DNA from: Ignavibacteria bacterium UBA7675
GTDB lineage: Bacteria > Bacteroidota > Ignavibacteria > Kapaibacteriales > UB7675
DNA length: 64,000 nt
Assembly: GCA_002483085.1 (NCBI GenBank)
Contig: DLHF01000072.1
Location: 62,001 to 126,000, forward strand
Direction of reading: 5' to 3'
Below, piece after piece: positions 7,133 to 15,954 of this stretch. The notes beneath the pieces are model-generated. The model searched no databases. It saw nothing but the letters and a program-made list of their open reading frames with translations, and was not told where the DNA came from. Position 1 is the stretch's first letter. Each line of letters starts with the position of its first letter. The translations under genes and the position numbers were made by a program.

Positions 7133-9340
7133 ATGAACACGGATAGTATAGCTATGAAAGACTCGACAATAGACAGCAAATTAAAAGGACTGCTGGAAGA
7201 TTGTCGCAATAATCTCCCCCGGGTAGACGAGAAATTGATCACCCGGGCATTCCATTTTTGCATAGACGCCCACGGCAAGGATTTGCGTGCTTCGGGCGAG
7301 CCATTCTTTTTTCACCCCATCGAAGTAGCGCGGATTGTAGCGCGCGAAATACCGCTGGACGATATATCGGTAGCCGCAGCACTGCTGCACGACGTGGTGG
7401 AAGACACCGAGTACACCCTGCGCGATATAAAAGAAGAGTTTGGAGAGGTGGTCGCTAATATCGTAGATGGTGCCACCAAAATCACCGATGTCTTCAAAAG
7501 CCATGAGGTGACACAGGCAGCCAGCTATCGCAAGCTACTGCTTTCGATGGCAAACGACGTGCGCGTTATCCTTATCAAATTTGCCGACCGCCTGCACAAT
7601 ATGCGCACGCTTCAGTACCTTTCGCCGGAGCGGCAAAAGCGCATGGCGCGGGAAACCGTAGAAATCTACGCCCCCTTTGCCCATCGCTTTGGTTTGGGAA
7701 ATATCAAATGGGAGCTCGAAGACCTCTCATTTAAGTATTTGAACAGGCCAGCCTACGACGAGATTAAAAATTCGCTCAATACAAAGCGCGAAGAGCGGGA
7801 AAAATATATTCGCAAATTTTCTACGCCTATCGAGCAGCGCTTACAGGAAAACGGTATCCGATTCGAGATCAGTGGGCGGGCTAAGCACCTCTACTCGATT
7901 TACAACAAGGTGATGAATCGCGCCAAAAGCCTTGATGAAATCTACGACCTCTTTGCTGTGCGTATTATTCTCGACACCGACAATGTCAACGATTGTTTTG
8001 TGGCCTATGGTATCGCGTCCGATATTTATACACCTGTACCAGAACGGTTCAAAAACTACATTTCGGTTCCGAAGAAAAACGGCTACCAGTCGCTTCACAC
8101 GACTGTCGTAGGCCCCGAAGGTAAAAAAGTAGAAGTGCAAATCCGTACCCGCAAAATGCACGAAGTGGCCGAGCGAGGCGTTGCAGCGCATTTTCGCTAC
8201 AAAGAAGACGCTAACAGCTCGTATGTAGAAGACCGCGAATTAGAGGAATGGGCTAGCTGGGTACGCGATATATTTGAGAACGCAGGCGATGAAGCTCCCG
8301 AGCAGTTGTACGAGAGCTTTAAGCTCAATCTGTACCAAGATGAGATATATGTGTTTACGCCCAAGGGCGACCTGCGTATTCTGCCCAAAAATGCCACACC
8401 TGTAGACTTTGCTTTTGAGATTCACTCCAAGGTGGGCTACCACTGCATCGGCGCAAAGGTCAATGGCAAAATTGTTCCGCTCGACTACAAGCTGCAAAGC
8501 GGCGATCAGGCAGAAATTTTGACCTCGAAAAACCAGACACCGAACAAAGACTGGGATCGGTTTGCAGTAACACACAAAGCGAAATCGCAGATACGCAAAT
8601 TTCTGAAGGAAGAAAAACGGCAGAAGCAAGAAGAAGGCCGCGAACTCTGGCAGCGCAAAGCACGCAAGCAAAAGCTGCATATCAACGAAGACGAGCTGGA
8701 AAAGCTCACCCATTCGCTGAAGTTCGAGAACCGTACAGACTTCTACTACGCTTTGGGTAGTGGTGCGCTTGATGTTGATACAGCCGCTGCAATGATTGAA
8801 GAACGGCTCAGCAACAACTCTACAAAATCGGGTATCGCAACCGAATCCGTTACCTTTAACTCCTTTGCCAATACCGCGCGTACCGAGGCCAATGGCATCA
8901 GCATCGTAGGTAATAATTCCTCTATCCTCTACTCCTACGCCCGCTGCTGCAACCCAGTCCCCGGCGATGATATCCTCGGCATCGTAACAGTGGGAAGTGG
9001 CGTAAAAATCCATCGGCGCTCCTGCCGAAATATCCGCTCGATGCTCGACACGATGCGCCCGCGTATTATCGACGTAGAATGGTCGTCGGCTGAAAAAGGC
9101 GACTTTATGGCGGCTATACGGATTACCGGCGAGGACAGACCGGCTATGCTGAATGATATTACTTCAGCTATTGTGTCGTACAACAACACAAATATCCGCA
9201 GTGTAAACATCGACTCGTTCGACTCTGTGTTCGAGGGTGTGGTAACTGTATATGTAAAAAATACCGAGCATCTCGACCGCGTATTTGACAAGCTGCGGAA
9301 AATACGAGGTGTAGAAAATGTCGAGCGATTTGAAGAATAA
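7133..9340 (+). CDS. rel: bifunctional (p)ppGpp synthase/hydrolase (RelA/SpoT family)
   Basis: 735 residues in full-length Rel order: HD hydrolase (about 30-180, with HDVVED carrying the metal-binding HD), synthetase (about 230-345, with GRAKHLYSIYNKV and VPKKNGYQSLHTTV), TGS (about 395-455, IYVFTPKGDLRILPKNATP), a Cys-containing connector (SYARCCNPVPGD) and a C-terminal ACT domain (about 655-735). Intact HD residues indicate a working hydrolase. It makes and degrades the stringent-response alarmone in the cytoplasm. The ATG at 7133 is preferred over GTG at 7127; MKDSTID at 7154 is another possibility. The gene appears monocistronic. Confidence 0.93.
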   Translation: MNTDSIAMKDSTIDSKLKGLLEDCRNNLPRVDEKLITRAFHFCIDAHGKDLRASGEPFFFHPIEVARIVAREIPLDDISVAAALLHDVVEDTEYTLRDIKEEFGEVVANIVDGATKITDVFKSHEVTQAASYRKLLLSMANDVRVILIKFADRLHNMRTLQYLSPERQKRMARETVEIYAPFAHRFGLGNIKWELEDLSFKYLNRPAYDEIKNSLNTKREEREKYIRKFSTPIEQRLQENGIRFEISGRAKHLYSIYNKVMNRAKSLDEIYDLFAVRIILDTDNVNDCFVAYGIASDIYTPVPERFKNYISVPKKNGYQSLHTTVVGPEGKKVEVQIRTRKMHEVAERGVAAHFRYKEDANSSYVEDRELEEWASWVRDIFENAGDEAPEQLYESFKLNLYQDEIYVFTPKGDLRILPKNATPVDFAFEIHSKVGYHCIGAKVNGKIVPLDYKLQSGDQAEILTSKNQTPNKDWDRFAVTHKAKSQIRKFLKEEKRQKQEEGRELWQRKARKQKLHINEDELEKLTHSLKFENRTDFYYALGSGALDVDTAAAMIEERLSNNSTKSGIATESVTFNSFANTARTEANGISIVGNNSSILYSYARCCNPVPGDDILGIVTVGSGVKIHRRSCRNIRSMLDTMRPRIIDVEWSSAEKGDFMAAIRITGEDRPAMLNDITSAIVSYNNTNIRSVNIDSFDSVFEGVVTVYVKNTEHLDRVFDKLRKIRGVENVERFEE

Positions 9341-9452
9341 TGGCTCTCTTCTTGGGCTGCTGTAAGCACTTGGTTTCTTCGGCGGGAAACTTCTGTAGTC
9401 GTTAGGTTGTTCTACACTCGTCTTCTCAACAAACTACAGGCGAGGGTTTTCT

Positions 9453-9941
9453 ATGCAAGGTTGGTCCCAACGCCACAACATTGGTGCACTGCTGGCAATA
9501 GCCGCATGCGTATTTCTTACAGGTTTTATCGGTGCACAGTTCACGAGCACATCGGTGAATTCTTGGTACACTACGATCCAGAAGCCGTCGTGGAACCCGC
9601 CATCATGGGTATTTGGCCCAGTGTGGACAGCACTATACATCCTGATCGCTGTATCTGGGTGGCTGCTGTGGCGCAGGAGAGCCGCTCCTCTGGCACGTAC
9701 TGCACTTATTCTATTTGCAATTCAGCTCGCGCTCAATACATTGTGGTCGGCGTTGTTCTTTGGTATGCAAAGCCCGGGGCTCGCGGCAGTGGAAATTACT
9801 CTGCTTTGGCTTGCTATTGGAGCATATATTGCGACAGCATTTCGCACCAATCGCACAGCCGCTTGGCTCTTTATTCCGTACTGGCTGTGGGTAAGTTTTG
9901 CAGCAGTTCTCAATTTTACTATCTTTTTTCTCAATTCATAA
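9453..9941 (+). CDS. tspO: TspO/MBR family tryptophan-rich sensory protein
   Basis: 162 residues with five hydrophobic spans and the family's Trp/Pro signature around residues 40-60 (PSWNPPSWVFGPVWTALY). TspO proteins bind tetrapyrroles and, in some phototrophs, regulate pigment genes in response to oxygen and light. They are often encoded beside carotenoid genes, as here, where the lycopene cyclase gene follows about 700 bases downstream. The family assignment is firm; a regulatory link to carotenoids is inference from context. Confidence 0.93.
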   Translation: MQGWSQRHNIGALLAIAACVFLTGFIGAQFTSTSVNSWYTTIQKPSWNPPSWVFGPVWTALYILIAVSGWLLWRRRAAPLARTALILFAIQLALNTLWSALFFGMQSPGLAAVEITLLWLAIGAYIATAFRTNRTAAWLFIPYWLWVSFAAVLNFTIFFLNS

Positions 9942-9973
9942 TAGCTCCATGCTGGAAGCGATGCGATAGCCCC

Positions 9974-10567
9974 ATGAAGAGAACCGCTTTTATTTCCTTG
10001 TTTCTGATAGTGCTCTGCACTGTATCTCTGCTCTATGGCAATAATAGCAACAACACAGATACAGAAAGCATGCTGCGCCAAGCCCGCATGCTATTCTACC
10101 GATCTGTGGAAGATGAGAAGTATATCAGCAGAGCCGAGGCTGCATTCCGCAAGCTCATGGACCACAATAAACAGCTCCAAGGCAGAGCCATAACGTATCT
10201 CGGCGCTCTGACAGCGATCAAAGGCAAACACGCCTTCTGGCCACACGATAAATGGGATCTTGCCAATGAGGGTATCGAACTCATGGACAAGGGTATTGCT
10301 ATGGCTCCGAATGATGTCGAATCGCTGTTTATTCACGGTAGTACATGCTATTACTTGCCGTTTTTCTTCCACCGTGCCGACGACGCCCAGAGGAAATTTC
10401 GCAAGATTGTACAGTTGCTGCCCCACCAAGAAATGGAGTATGATGTAGAAATGCTGCACAATGTTGTCGATTTTATTGAAACAAATGCCGAACTCAGCGA
10501 AGCCGAGCAGCAACAGATCAGCAGCCTGCGCCGGAAACTCGCTACCCGCAGAACACCCGAAGGATAA
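9974..10567 (+). CDS. exported TPR-like protein
   Basis: 197 residues. The signal peptide is about residues 1-22 (MKRTAFISLFLIVLCTVSLL). The mature part is helical with TPR-like spacing: RAEAAFRKLMDHNKQLQGRA, then IELMDKGIAMAPNDVESLFI, then the distinctive HGSTCYYLPFFFHRADDAQR. Similar periplasmic TPR proteins occur in Bacteroidota, but no specific role is known to me. It lies 32 bases after tspO and 66 before the lycopene cyclase gene on the same strand, consistent with one operon. Confidence 0.7.
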   Translation: MKRTAFISLFLIVLCTVSLLYGNNSNNTDTESMLRQARMLFYRSVEDEKYISRAEAAFRKLMDHNKQLQGRAITYLGALTAIKGKHAFWPHDKWDLANEGIELMDKGIAMAPNDVESLFIHGSTCYYLPFFFHRADDAQRKFRKIVQLLPHQEMEYDVEMLHNVVDFIETNAELSEAEQQQISSLRRKLATRRTPEG

Positions 10568-10633
10568 ATAGCAGCGGGAATAAAGAATTTCTGCTTACAA
10601 CTGTGCTGTATGCCCAATAGATAAGTGTTAGCT

Positions 10634-11314
10634 ATGAACATCGAGTATCTGCTGTTGAACATTCTCATCCTCGCTGGTCCGATGGCGCTGAGCTTCGAAC
10701 CAAGGATACGGTTTGCTTCAAAATGGCGGCGCGTCCTCGCTTCGATCCTGCCACCTGCTTTGCTTTTTATTATCTGGGACAGCAATGTCACCAATCACCA
10801 TTGGTTTTTCAATCCATCCTACACACTCGACATGCGGCTGCTCGGACTTCCAATCGAGGAATGGATGTTTTTTATTACAGTGCCCTACGCCTCGCTGTTT
10901 GTGTGGGAAAATATACAACTGTACCTGCTCCACCGCAGAGTGAAATGGCTGGCAGCTCTGCGATTTCTGCTCCTAGGAGCCTTACCGCTTGGGCTTGTGC
11001 TCTATGGCAGTGGCCCTGAGTACACAGCTCTTGCGCTGATAGCAATGGGCGGCTGCGCTCTGCTCGACCGCGCTCTGCACACCGATATTTTTCTGGATGT
11101 GCGCTACTATGTATTCCTCGCAGTTACAACGATACTGATCCTCCTGTTCAACGGCTACCTTACAGCGCGCCCTGTAGTGCAATACGCTACTCAATACCAG
11201 CTCGACTACCGCATCATTACCATACCTATAGAAGATTTTTTGTACGGCTATGCCCTGCTTACTGCGGCAGTCGTCTTGTATGAAGCATGGAAGAAAACGG
11301 AGAATCATGGCTAA
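10634..11314 (+). CDS. crtYcd: lycopene cyclase, tandem CrtYc-CrtYd domain type
   Basis: 226 residues made of two homologous three-helix membrane domains, the fused form of the heterodimeric CrtYc/CrtYd cyclase. Each half keeps its acidic motif: PIEE at residues 73-76 and PIED at 198-201. It should cyclise one or both psi ends of lycopene to beta rings in the membrane. The next gene overlaps it by 8 bases, so translation is probably coupled to the desaturase. An in-frame GTG at 10625 is a possible alternative start. Confidence 0.9.
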   Translation: MNIEYLLLNILILAGPMALSFEPRIRFASKWRRVLASILPPALLFIIWDSNVTNHHWFFNPSYTLDMRLLGLPIEEWMFFITVPYASLFVWENIQLYLLHRRVKWLAALRFLLLGALPLGLVLYGSGPEYTALALIAMGGCALLDRALHTDIFLDVRYYVFLAVTTILILLFNGYLTARPVVQYATQYQLDYRIITIPIEDFLYGYALLTAAVVLYEAWKKTENHG

Positions 11315-12785
11315 AACGATTGCAGTGATTGGAGCAGGATTAGGCGGCTTGAGTGCTGCTGTGCGGCTCGCCCACAAGGGATACCGTGTACGCTTGTTTG
11401 AGCGCAACAGTACAGTCGGTGGCAAAATGAATATCCGCCTTGCCGGTGGCTACCGCTTCGACACTGGCCCCTCGCTGCTTACCATGCCATTTGTCGTCGA
11501 CGAGTTGTTTGCTTCCTCGGGATTTCGCCGCGAAGACTTTTTTGAGGTTCTTCCCATCGACCCAATTTGCCGGTATTTTTACCCCGACGGCACTGTGCTC
11601 GATACCCATGCAGATACCGAACGAATGATGCAAGCGCTCGCGGTAATATCGCCCCGCGATGCCGATGCCTATAAGCAGTTCCTGAAGTATGCCCAGCGCA
11701 TCTACGACACGACTGCCGAGGTATTCCTCTTTACGCCAATTCACGAATGGAAAGAACTGCTTCGAGCGCGCTATCTGCCTACCCTGTTCGGCCTACGCCA
11801 TATCGACGCATTGCGTACAGTACACCGCAGCGTGTCGTCTTTCTTCAGCGACCCGCGTATCGTCCAGCTTTTCGACCGTTATGCTACCTACAATGGTTCT
11901 GATCCCTTCCGCGCACCCGCTACGCTCAATATCATTCCATATGTAGAATATGGATTAGGCGGCTACTACATACGCGGAGGAATGTACCGGCTTGTGGACG
12001 CACTAGTGGAAATTGCCGTCCGGCTCGGCGTGGAAATCTACACAAATGCCGCTGTGGAGCGCATTCTGCACAATAATGGCCGTGCGACAGGAGTATTAAC
12101 AGATGGTCAGCCCATCGCCGCTGATGCAGTGATCTGCAATGCAGATGTCGTAGTAGCTCACAGCGAGCTGCTTGATATTCCACAGCGTGCAGAAAAACTC
12201 CGGGCACTCGAACCATCCATTTCCGGCATGGTCTTCCTCTGGGGAGTGCAAAAAAGTCATGCGGGGCTCGCACATCATAATATTATTTTTTCCAGCGACT
12301 ACAGGCGGGAATTCACACAAATATTCGACCAGCACGCGGCGCCAGACGACCCTACGATATACATATCTATCACCGCAAAAACAGATCCTGACCACGCGCC
12401 TCCCGGCTGCGAGAACTGGTTTGTGCTGGTCAATATGCCTTACCTTGCACAGGGACAGGACTGGGCAACAATCGTGGCAACAATGCGAGCAACTGTTCTG
12501 GCCAAACTACAACAAAACGGACTCGACATAGAAGAGCATATAGCACAGGAAGAAGTATTTACACCCGAGGACTTTTTCTCATTGTACGGAAGCAATCGCG
12601 GCAGCATTTACGGGATTTCTTCCAACAGCCGGATGACAGCATTCAAGCGCCCGTCCAACCGCAGCAGAGACATTGCGGGATTGTTTTTTGCAGGTGGCTC
12701 TACCCATCCCGGCGGTGGCGTTCCCCTCGTATTGCTTTCCGGCAGCATGGCTGCCGACATGGCGAATACATACTGCACACTATAG
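11307..12785 (+). CDS. crtD: CrtI/CrtD-type carotenoid desaturase
   Basis: 492 residues. The N-terminal FAD-binding Rossmann motif reads VIGAGLGGLSAAVRL, then RFDTGPSLLTMP, YATYNGSDPFRAPATLN and a C-terminal FAD motif GLFFAGGSTHPGGGVPLVL, all of the phytoene desaturase superfamily. The phrase FDRYATYNGSDPFRAPATLN recalls the 1-hydroxycarotenoid 3,4-desaturase (CrtD) branch, while the second copy at 18525 is nearer to canonical CrtI. The C-3',4' role is therefore inferred from subfamily resemblance and from having two paralogues. It overlaps the cyclase gene by 8 bases. Confidence 0.8.
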   Translation: MAKTIAVIGAGLGGLSAAVRLAHKGYRVRLFERNSTVGGKMNIRLAGGYRFDTGPSLLTMPFVVDELFASSGFRREDFFEVLPIDPICRYFYPDGTVLDTHADTERMMQALAVISPRDADAYKQFLKYAQRIYDTTAEVFLFTPIHEWKELLRARYLPTLFGLRHIDALRTVHRSVSSFFSDPRIVQLFDRYATYNGSDPFRAPATLNIIPYVEYGLGGYYIRGGMYRLVDALVEIAVRLGVEIYTNAAVERILHNNGRATGVLTDGQPIAADAVICNADVVVAHSELLDIPQRAEKLRALEPSISGMVFLWGVQKSHAGLAHHNIIFSSDYRREFTQIFDQHAAPDDPTIYISITAKTDPDHAPPGCENWFVLVNMPYLAQGQDWATIVATMRATVLAKLQQNGLDIEEHIAQEEVFTPEDFFSLYGSNRGSIYGISSNSRMTAFKRPSNRSRDIAGLFFAGGSTHPGGGVPLVLLSGSMAADMANTYCTL

Positions 12786-13209
12786 TGCGCGGATAGCGCA
12801 TGCTTTGCAGCAGAACCATACCGCAAGTGCAGCACACCGCCCCATCCATAGATAATTCCTACCATTCAGTAGATGATTCCTACCGTTCCGTAGATGATTC
12901 CGGCTGTTCACTCAGCGGCAGTTGGAGAGGAATTGTGCAGCAGCTATACTGCACCTGCTCTTTTACTGGCAATCCCCCCCATTACACAAGGATAGAAGAA
13001 CTCCCACTCTTGTGTGGCACAGGCGCTTCTACAGTTGTTTATATGGATAAAATTTACGGGAATGCTTGCTTCTAAACGCGGCCGACGTCCTCGCATTTGT
13101 TACCGTAGGAACGGTGCGAGGACGAGCTTACGATAACTGCGACAGGTGACAGCGACTACACGGGCGCAACAGCGATGCCTGTGCTACAGAAATACGCAAG
13201 TGAATGTAC
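12786..13209. other. gene-free spacer with a 21-bp tandem repeat and a compound hairpin
   Basis: Three imperfect 21-base units beginning AGATAATTCC or AGATGATTCC run from about 12850 to 12912. At 13086-13124, CGTCCTCGC and GCGAGGACG form a perfect 9-bp stem enclosing a second stem ACCGT/ACGGT. 13138-13190 matches part of the dispersed repeat family (GTGACAGCG, then CAGCGATGCCTG). No credible gene was found: the 91-codon frame across the tandem repeat lacks any family signature. Confidence 0.6.
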
Positions 13210-13249
13210 TAAAAAAACAGAGCGGACAACTAACGCCGCCCGCTCTGTT
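13210..13249 (-). terminator. terminator closing the nine-gene array
   Basis: On the minus strand AACAGAGCGG (13249-13240) pairs with CCGCTCTGTT (13225-13216) and runs straight into a T tract (complement of 13211-13217). It lies 60 bases beyond the last array gene, as expected for the end of the array transcript. Confidence 0.75.
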
Positions 13250-13309
13250 CAAACAGGTAATTAATAGGTCATGAATGGAAAACCTGCAAGGGATGGTACC
13301 GAGGTGTTT

Positions 13310-13630
13310 CTATATAGTAAACACAGCTCTACCAGTTGTAACAACGAGTCTGTTCGGCGGATTCGGCGGCGGCACCGGGCCGTTAAATCCGATGGCATAC
13401 ATTAGACCTTGGTAGATCACGCCTGTCACCACACAGCCTACGGGAATGGGCACATTAATCACAGTATTAGGCAAAAGGTTAAAAGGCCCGATCGGACCAC
13501 AGCTTGTAGAAATGAACACATTGTTCACTACGACCGGAGTGCTATTACCGAGATAATACGCATGTGCTTCTTCGGTTGTACCAACCAAAGTCACAACAAT
13601 AGCAAAAATAAGACCGATAAGAATTTTCAT
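13310..13630 (-). CDS. array paralogue A1, small secreted protein
   Basis: 106 residues. The signal peptide is residues 1-24 (MKILIGLIFAIVVTLVGTTE, cleavage near AHA-YY). The mature protein carries the A-subfamily pattern: GNSTPVVVN, SCGPIGPFNL, IPVGCVVTGV, then GPVPPPNPPN and a hydrophobic end. It has two Cys, which could form one disulfide. No known family is recognised. GGGGA lies 8 bases before the start. It is the last gene of the array in the direction of transcription and is closest to the terminator. Confidence 0.75.
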   Translation of the reverse strand: MKILIGLIFAIVVTLVGTTEEAHAYYLGNSTPVVVNNVFISTSCGPIGPFNLLPNTVINVPIPVGCVVTGVIYQGLMYAIGFNGPVPPPNPPNRLVVTTGRAVFTI

Positions 13631-13701
13631 AATGGATTCCCCAAAATAAAGAATGTATAAAAAAGGAATAGAGAACTACATTTGGACAAGCGCGGAAGTA
13701 T

Positions 13702-14025
13702 TTATAAGAATACTGCTCTTGCAGGCGTTACGATCAGTCTATTGGGCGGATTCGGAGGAGGTGCCGGACCATCGTACCCAACCGGGAAAAACATCATTTG
13801 GTAGATAATACCAGTTACTGTACAAACGGCTGGAATCGCCACCGGCGTTACAGTACCAGCGGGCAGATTATACGGACCAAATGGTCCACAGGAAGTTTGT
13901 ATATACACACCTGCTACGGCAGCGGGGCTACTATTGCCCAGATAGTATGTAATTGCTTTTGCTTCGGTTGCAGCACCAAGCACCACAAGAAGAATAGCAC
14001 AGACAAGCCCACTAATAAATTTCAT
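13702..14025 (-). CDS. array paralogue A2, small secreted protein
   Basis: 107 residues with signal peptide about 1-24 (cleavage near AKA). It has the A-subfamily pattern: LGNSSPAAV, TSCGPFGPYNLPAG, VCTVTGIIYQ, GPAPPPNPPNRL. There are two Cys in the mature part. AGGAG sits 5 bases before the ATG, an unusually good Shine-Dalgarno sequence for this lineage. It lies 71 bases upstream of A1. Confidence 0.75.
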   Translation of the reverse strand: MKFISGLVCAILLVVLGAATEAKAITYYLGNSSPAAVAGVYIQTSCGPFGPYNLPAGTVTPVAIPAVCTVTGIIYQMMFFPVGYDGPAPPPNPPNRLIVTPARAVFL

Positions 14026-14109
14026 ATGAACTCCTACACGATAGAACTATAAAAAAGATTTTGCGACACATGGCTCGATGTATTCGAGCCTTTTTCCTCT
14101 ATGGAGCTG

Positions 14110-14463
14110 TTATTGAATTTCTGCACTGTCTATGCCAAACACACCAAACACAAGGAAGTTCGGGGGATTCGGCGGAACAATTGGTACAACCGTACCGGCG
14201 GGCTGAACTGGATAGAGATTGCCATTGACATCGATATCGGTGACAAAACATCCAGCGGGTACTGGCCATGTAAAGCACTGGCCGGGAACAAGCAGCATAG
14301 GGCACGGTGCAAGAGTTGTGCTTATGCCACCGCAGTCGGCGATCAGGCACACATTAACTGCAACCGGGCTGCTATTGCATATAGTATAATTTTGCGCCTT
14401 TACAGCAGCCGAGCCGAACACGGCAAAGAGCATGGCGCAGAGAAGAGCACTGAAAAATTTCAT
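14110..14463 (-). CDS. array paralogue B1, small secreted Cys-rich protein
   Basis: 117 residues. The signal peptide is about 1-23 (MKFFSALLCAMLFAVFGSAA, cleavage near KAQ). The mature part follows the B pattern: CNSSPVAVNVC, DCGG, LAPCP, QCFTWPVPAGCFVT, VNGNLYPV. Its tail has PPNPPNF as in the A group, so it is intermediate between the subfamilies. The start at MKFFSA is chosen by alignment with the neighbours; the open frame upstream of it is not conserved. Confidence 0.75.
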   Translation of the reverse strand: MKFFSALLCAMLFAVFGSAAVKAQNYTICNSSPVAVNVCLIADCGGISTTLAPCPMLLVPGQCFTWPVPAGCFVTDIDVNGNLYPVQPAGTVVPIVPPNPPNFLVFGVFGIDSAEIQ

Positions 14464-14519
14464 GATATAATCCTGATAAAAATTATACAAAGAAAAGAAC
14501 TCATTCAGCCACAGAGCTG

Positions 14520-14873
14520 TTAGTTTGAAATATCTGCTCCGTTCAAGCCAAAACATATCCTGTTTGGAGGATTTGGAGGTGCAAGCGGTAGACAAACGCC
14601 AGGAGCTTGAATTGGATAGAGCGTACCATTGACACGAACAGCTACCGGAGCACATCCCACAGGTACAGTCCAGGTTTGTCCTACCCCCGTAGCAAGCGAC
14701 ACGGAGCATGGAGCAAGTAGAGAAAGGATACCGCCGCAGTTAATTTGCAGACAAACACTAACAGTAGTACCGGGACTGGAATTCCAGACCGTATAAGGAG
14801 TTTGTGCCTGCGTGCTCGACGAGCCGAGCACAGCAAAGAACAGAGTGCAGAGAAGACTGATAAAAATCTTCAT
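14520..14873 (-). CDS. array paralogue B2, small secreted Cys-rich protein
   Basis: 117 residues from MKIFIS, with a signal peptide ending near STQAQ. It keeps NSSPG, VCLQINCGG, LAPC, QTWTVPVGC, VNGTLYPI and PPNPPNRICFG. The first mature Cys found in its B neighbours is replaced by Trp (YTVWNSS) and the FTW-preceding Cys by Gln, so it lacks two conserved Cys. An ATG three codons upstream (14882) is possible. No clear Shine-Dalgarno sequence is seen, unlike most members. Confidence 0.72.
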   Translation of the reverse strand: MKIFISLLCTLFFAVLGSSSTQAQTPYTVWNSSPGTTVSVCLQINCGGILSLLAPCSVSLATGVGQTWTVPVGCAPVAVRVNGTLYPIQAPGVCLPLAPPNPPNRICFGLNGADISN

Positions 14874-14984
14874 AGAATACATACAACTAAAGATGAAAAA
14901 ATGACACTATGCCACATAGACAGACTGGTTCTCCACAAAAGAAGCACACATACGATCTCTATGTGAGCTATAAACACCCGAACA

Positions 14985-15341
14985 CTACCGTATTACCACC
15001 TGCACAACAGCAGCTCCACCGGAGTAGCAAACCCAGTTGGGCGGTGGTGCAGCTACAGGATAACAAAACGGGAAAGCAGCGGGCACTGGATAAAAAACAC
15101 CGTTTACTCTTGTGCCCGACACCACACAGCCTGTAGGCACATTCCAGGTAAAGCACGCACCCGGCGCAATGAGAGCAGGGCAAGGTGCAAGAGTACCTAC
15201 AACTCCACCACAGTTCACATGAATACAAACAGCTACTGCTACTGTAGAGTTATTGCAGACAGCATAGATTTGCGCCTGTGCACTGATCGAACCGAGAGCA
15301 GTGAGCAGAATCGCACAAAGAAAAGCACTAAAAAATTTCAT
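14985..15341 (-). CDS. array paralogue B3, small secreted Cys-rich protein
   Basis: 118 residues with signal peptide about 1-23 (cleavage near AQAQ). It shows the full B set: VCNNSTVAVAVC, VNCGG, LAPCPAL, ACFTWNVPTGCVVSG, RVNGVFYPVP, FPFCYPV, APPPNWVCYSGG. There are eight Cys in the mature protein, enough for four disulfides in the periplasm or outside the cell. It is very similar to B4, so the pair looks like a recent duplication. Confidence 0.77.
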   Translation of the reverse strand: MKFFSAFLCAILLTALGSISAQAQIYAVCNNSTVAVAVCIHVNCGGVVGTLAPCPALIAPGACFTWNVPTGCVVSGTRVNGVFYPVPAAFPFCYPVAAPPPNWVCYSGGAAVVQVVIR

Positions 15342-15449
15342 ACTTATTCCTAATGATGGCAGTGATTAAAATTTATCGATAGAATATTCTTCTCGTACAC
15401 ACCGAGAGCCTGCACGGCGTGCGTACAGGCTCTCGAAAAGAAAACAGGC

Positions 15450-15803
15450 CTATTGAATACGAACCTGAGGCACTCCTCCGGTATAGCATACCCAATTGGG
15501 CGGAGGTGCTGCTACAGGATAGCAAAACGGGAAAACAGCGGGCACTGGATAAGCCACACCATTCACTCGTACACCTGTTACCACACAAGCTGCGGGAACA
15601 TTCCAAGTAAAGCATGCACCGGGTGGGATCATCGCCGGGCAGGGAGCGAGAAATGCCACGGCGCCACCACAATTGACGCGCACACATACTGATACTGGAA
15701 CATTAGAATTATTACAAACAACATACGGTTGTGCCTGTGCATCAGGCGTTGGGCTGAGCACAGCAAAAAGTATTGCGCAAATAGCGCCAATGAAAAATTT
15801 CAT
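15450..15803 (-). CDS. array paralogue B4, small secreted Cys-rich protein
   Basis: 117 residues, signal peptide to about residue 24 (DAQAQ). The eight-Cys B pattern is complete (VVCNNSNVPVSVC, VNCGG, LAPCPAMIPPGACFTW, AACVVTGVRVNG, FPFCYPVAAPPPNWVCYTGG). It ends in a short basic tail, PQVRIQ. AGGAG lies 5 bases before the ATG. The mature protein is almost free of charged residues, which is unusual for a soluble protein and suggests a compact disulfide-stabilised or surface-bound fold. Confidence 0.77.
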   Translation of the reverse strand: MKFFIGAICAILFAVLSPTPDAQAQPYVVCNNSNVPVSVCVRVNCGGAVAFLAPCPAMIPPGACFTWNVPAACVVTGVRVNGVAYPVPAVFPFCYPVAAPPPNWVCYTGGVPQVRIQ

Positions 15804-15954
15804 AATAGCTCCTAAAAAATAATAATGATGAATTGTGTTTTCCCCTGATACAGCGCTGGCTGATAGATATCAATCTCGTCTCCCTGATGCCAGCAACAAG
15901 GAAATAAAAGCCTGAGCGAACAATCCGCCCAAACTTCCCAGCACAGCAAAAATT

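Noticed and set aside
12800..13075. 91-codon frame across the 21-base tandem repeat
   Set aside because: No signal peptide, no family similarity, and the repeat alone explains the regular peptide. It lies in a spacer that also holds hairpins and a repeat fragment.
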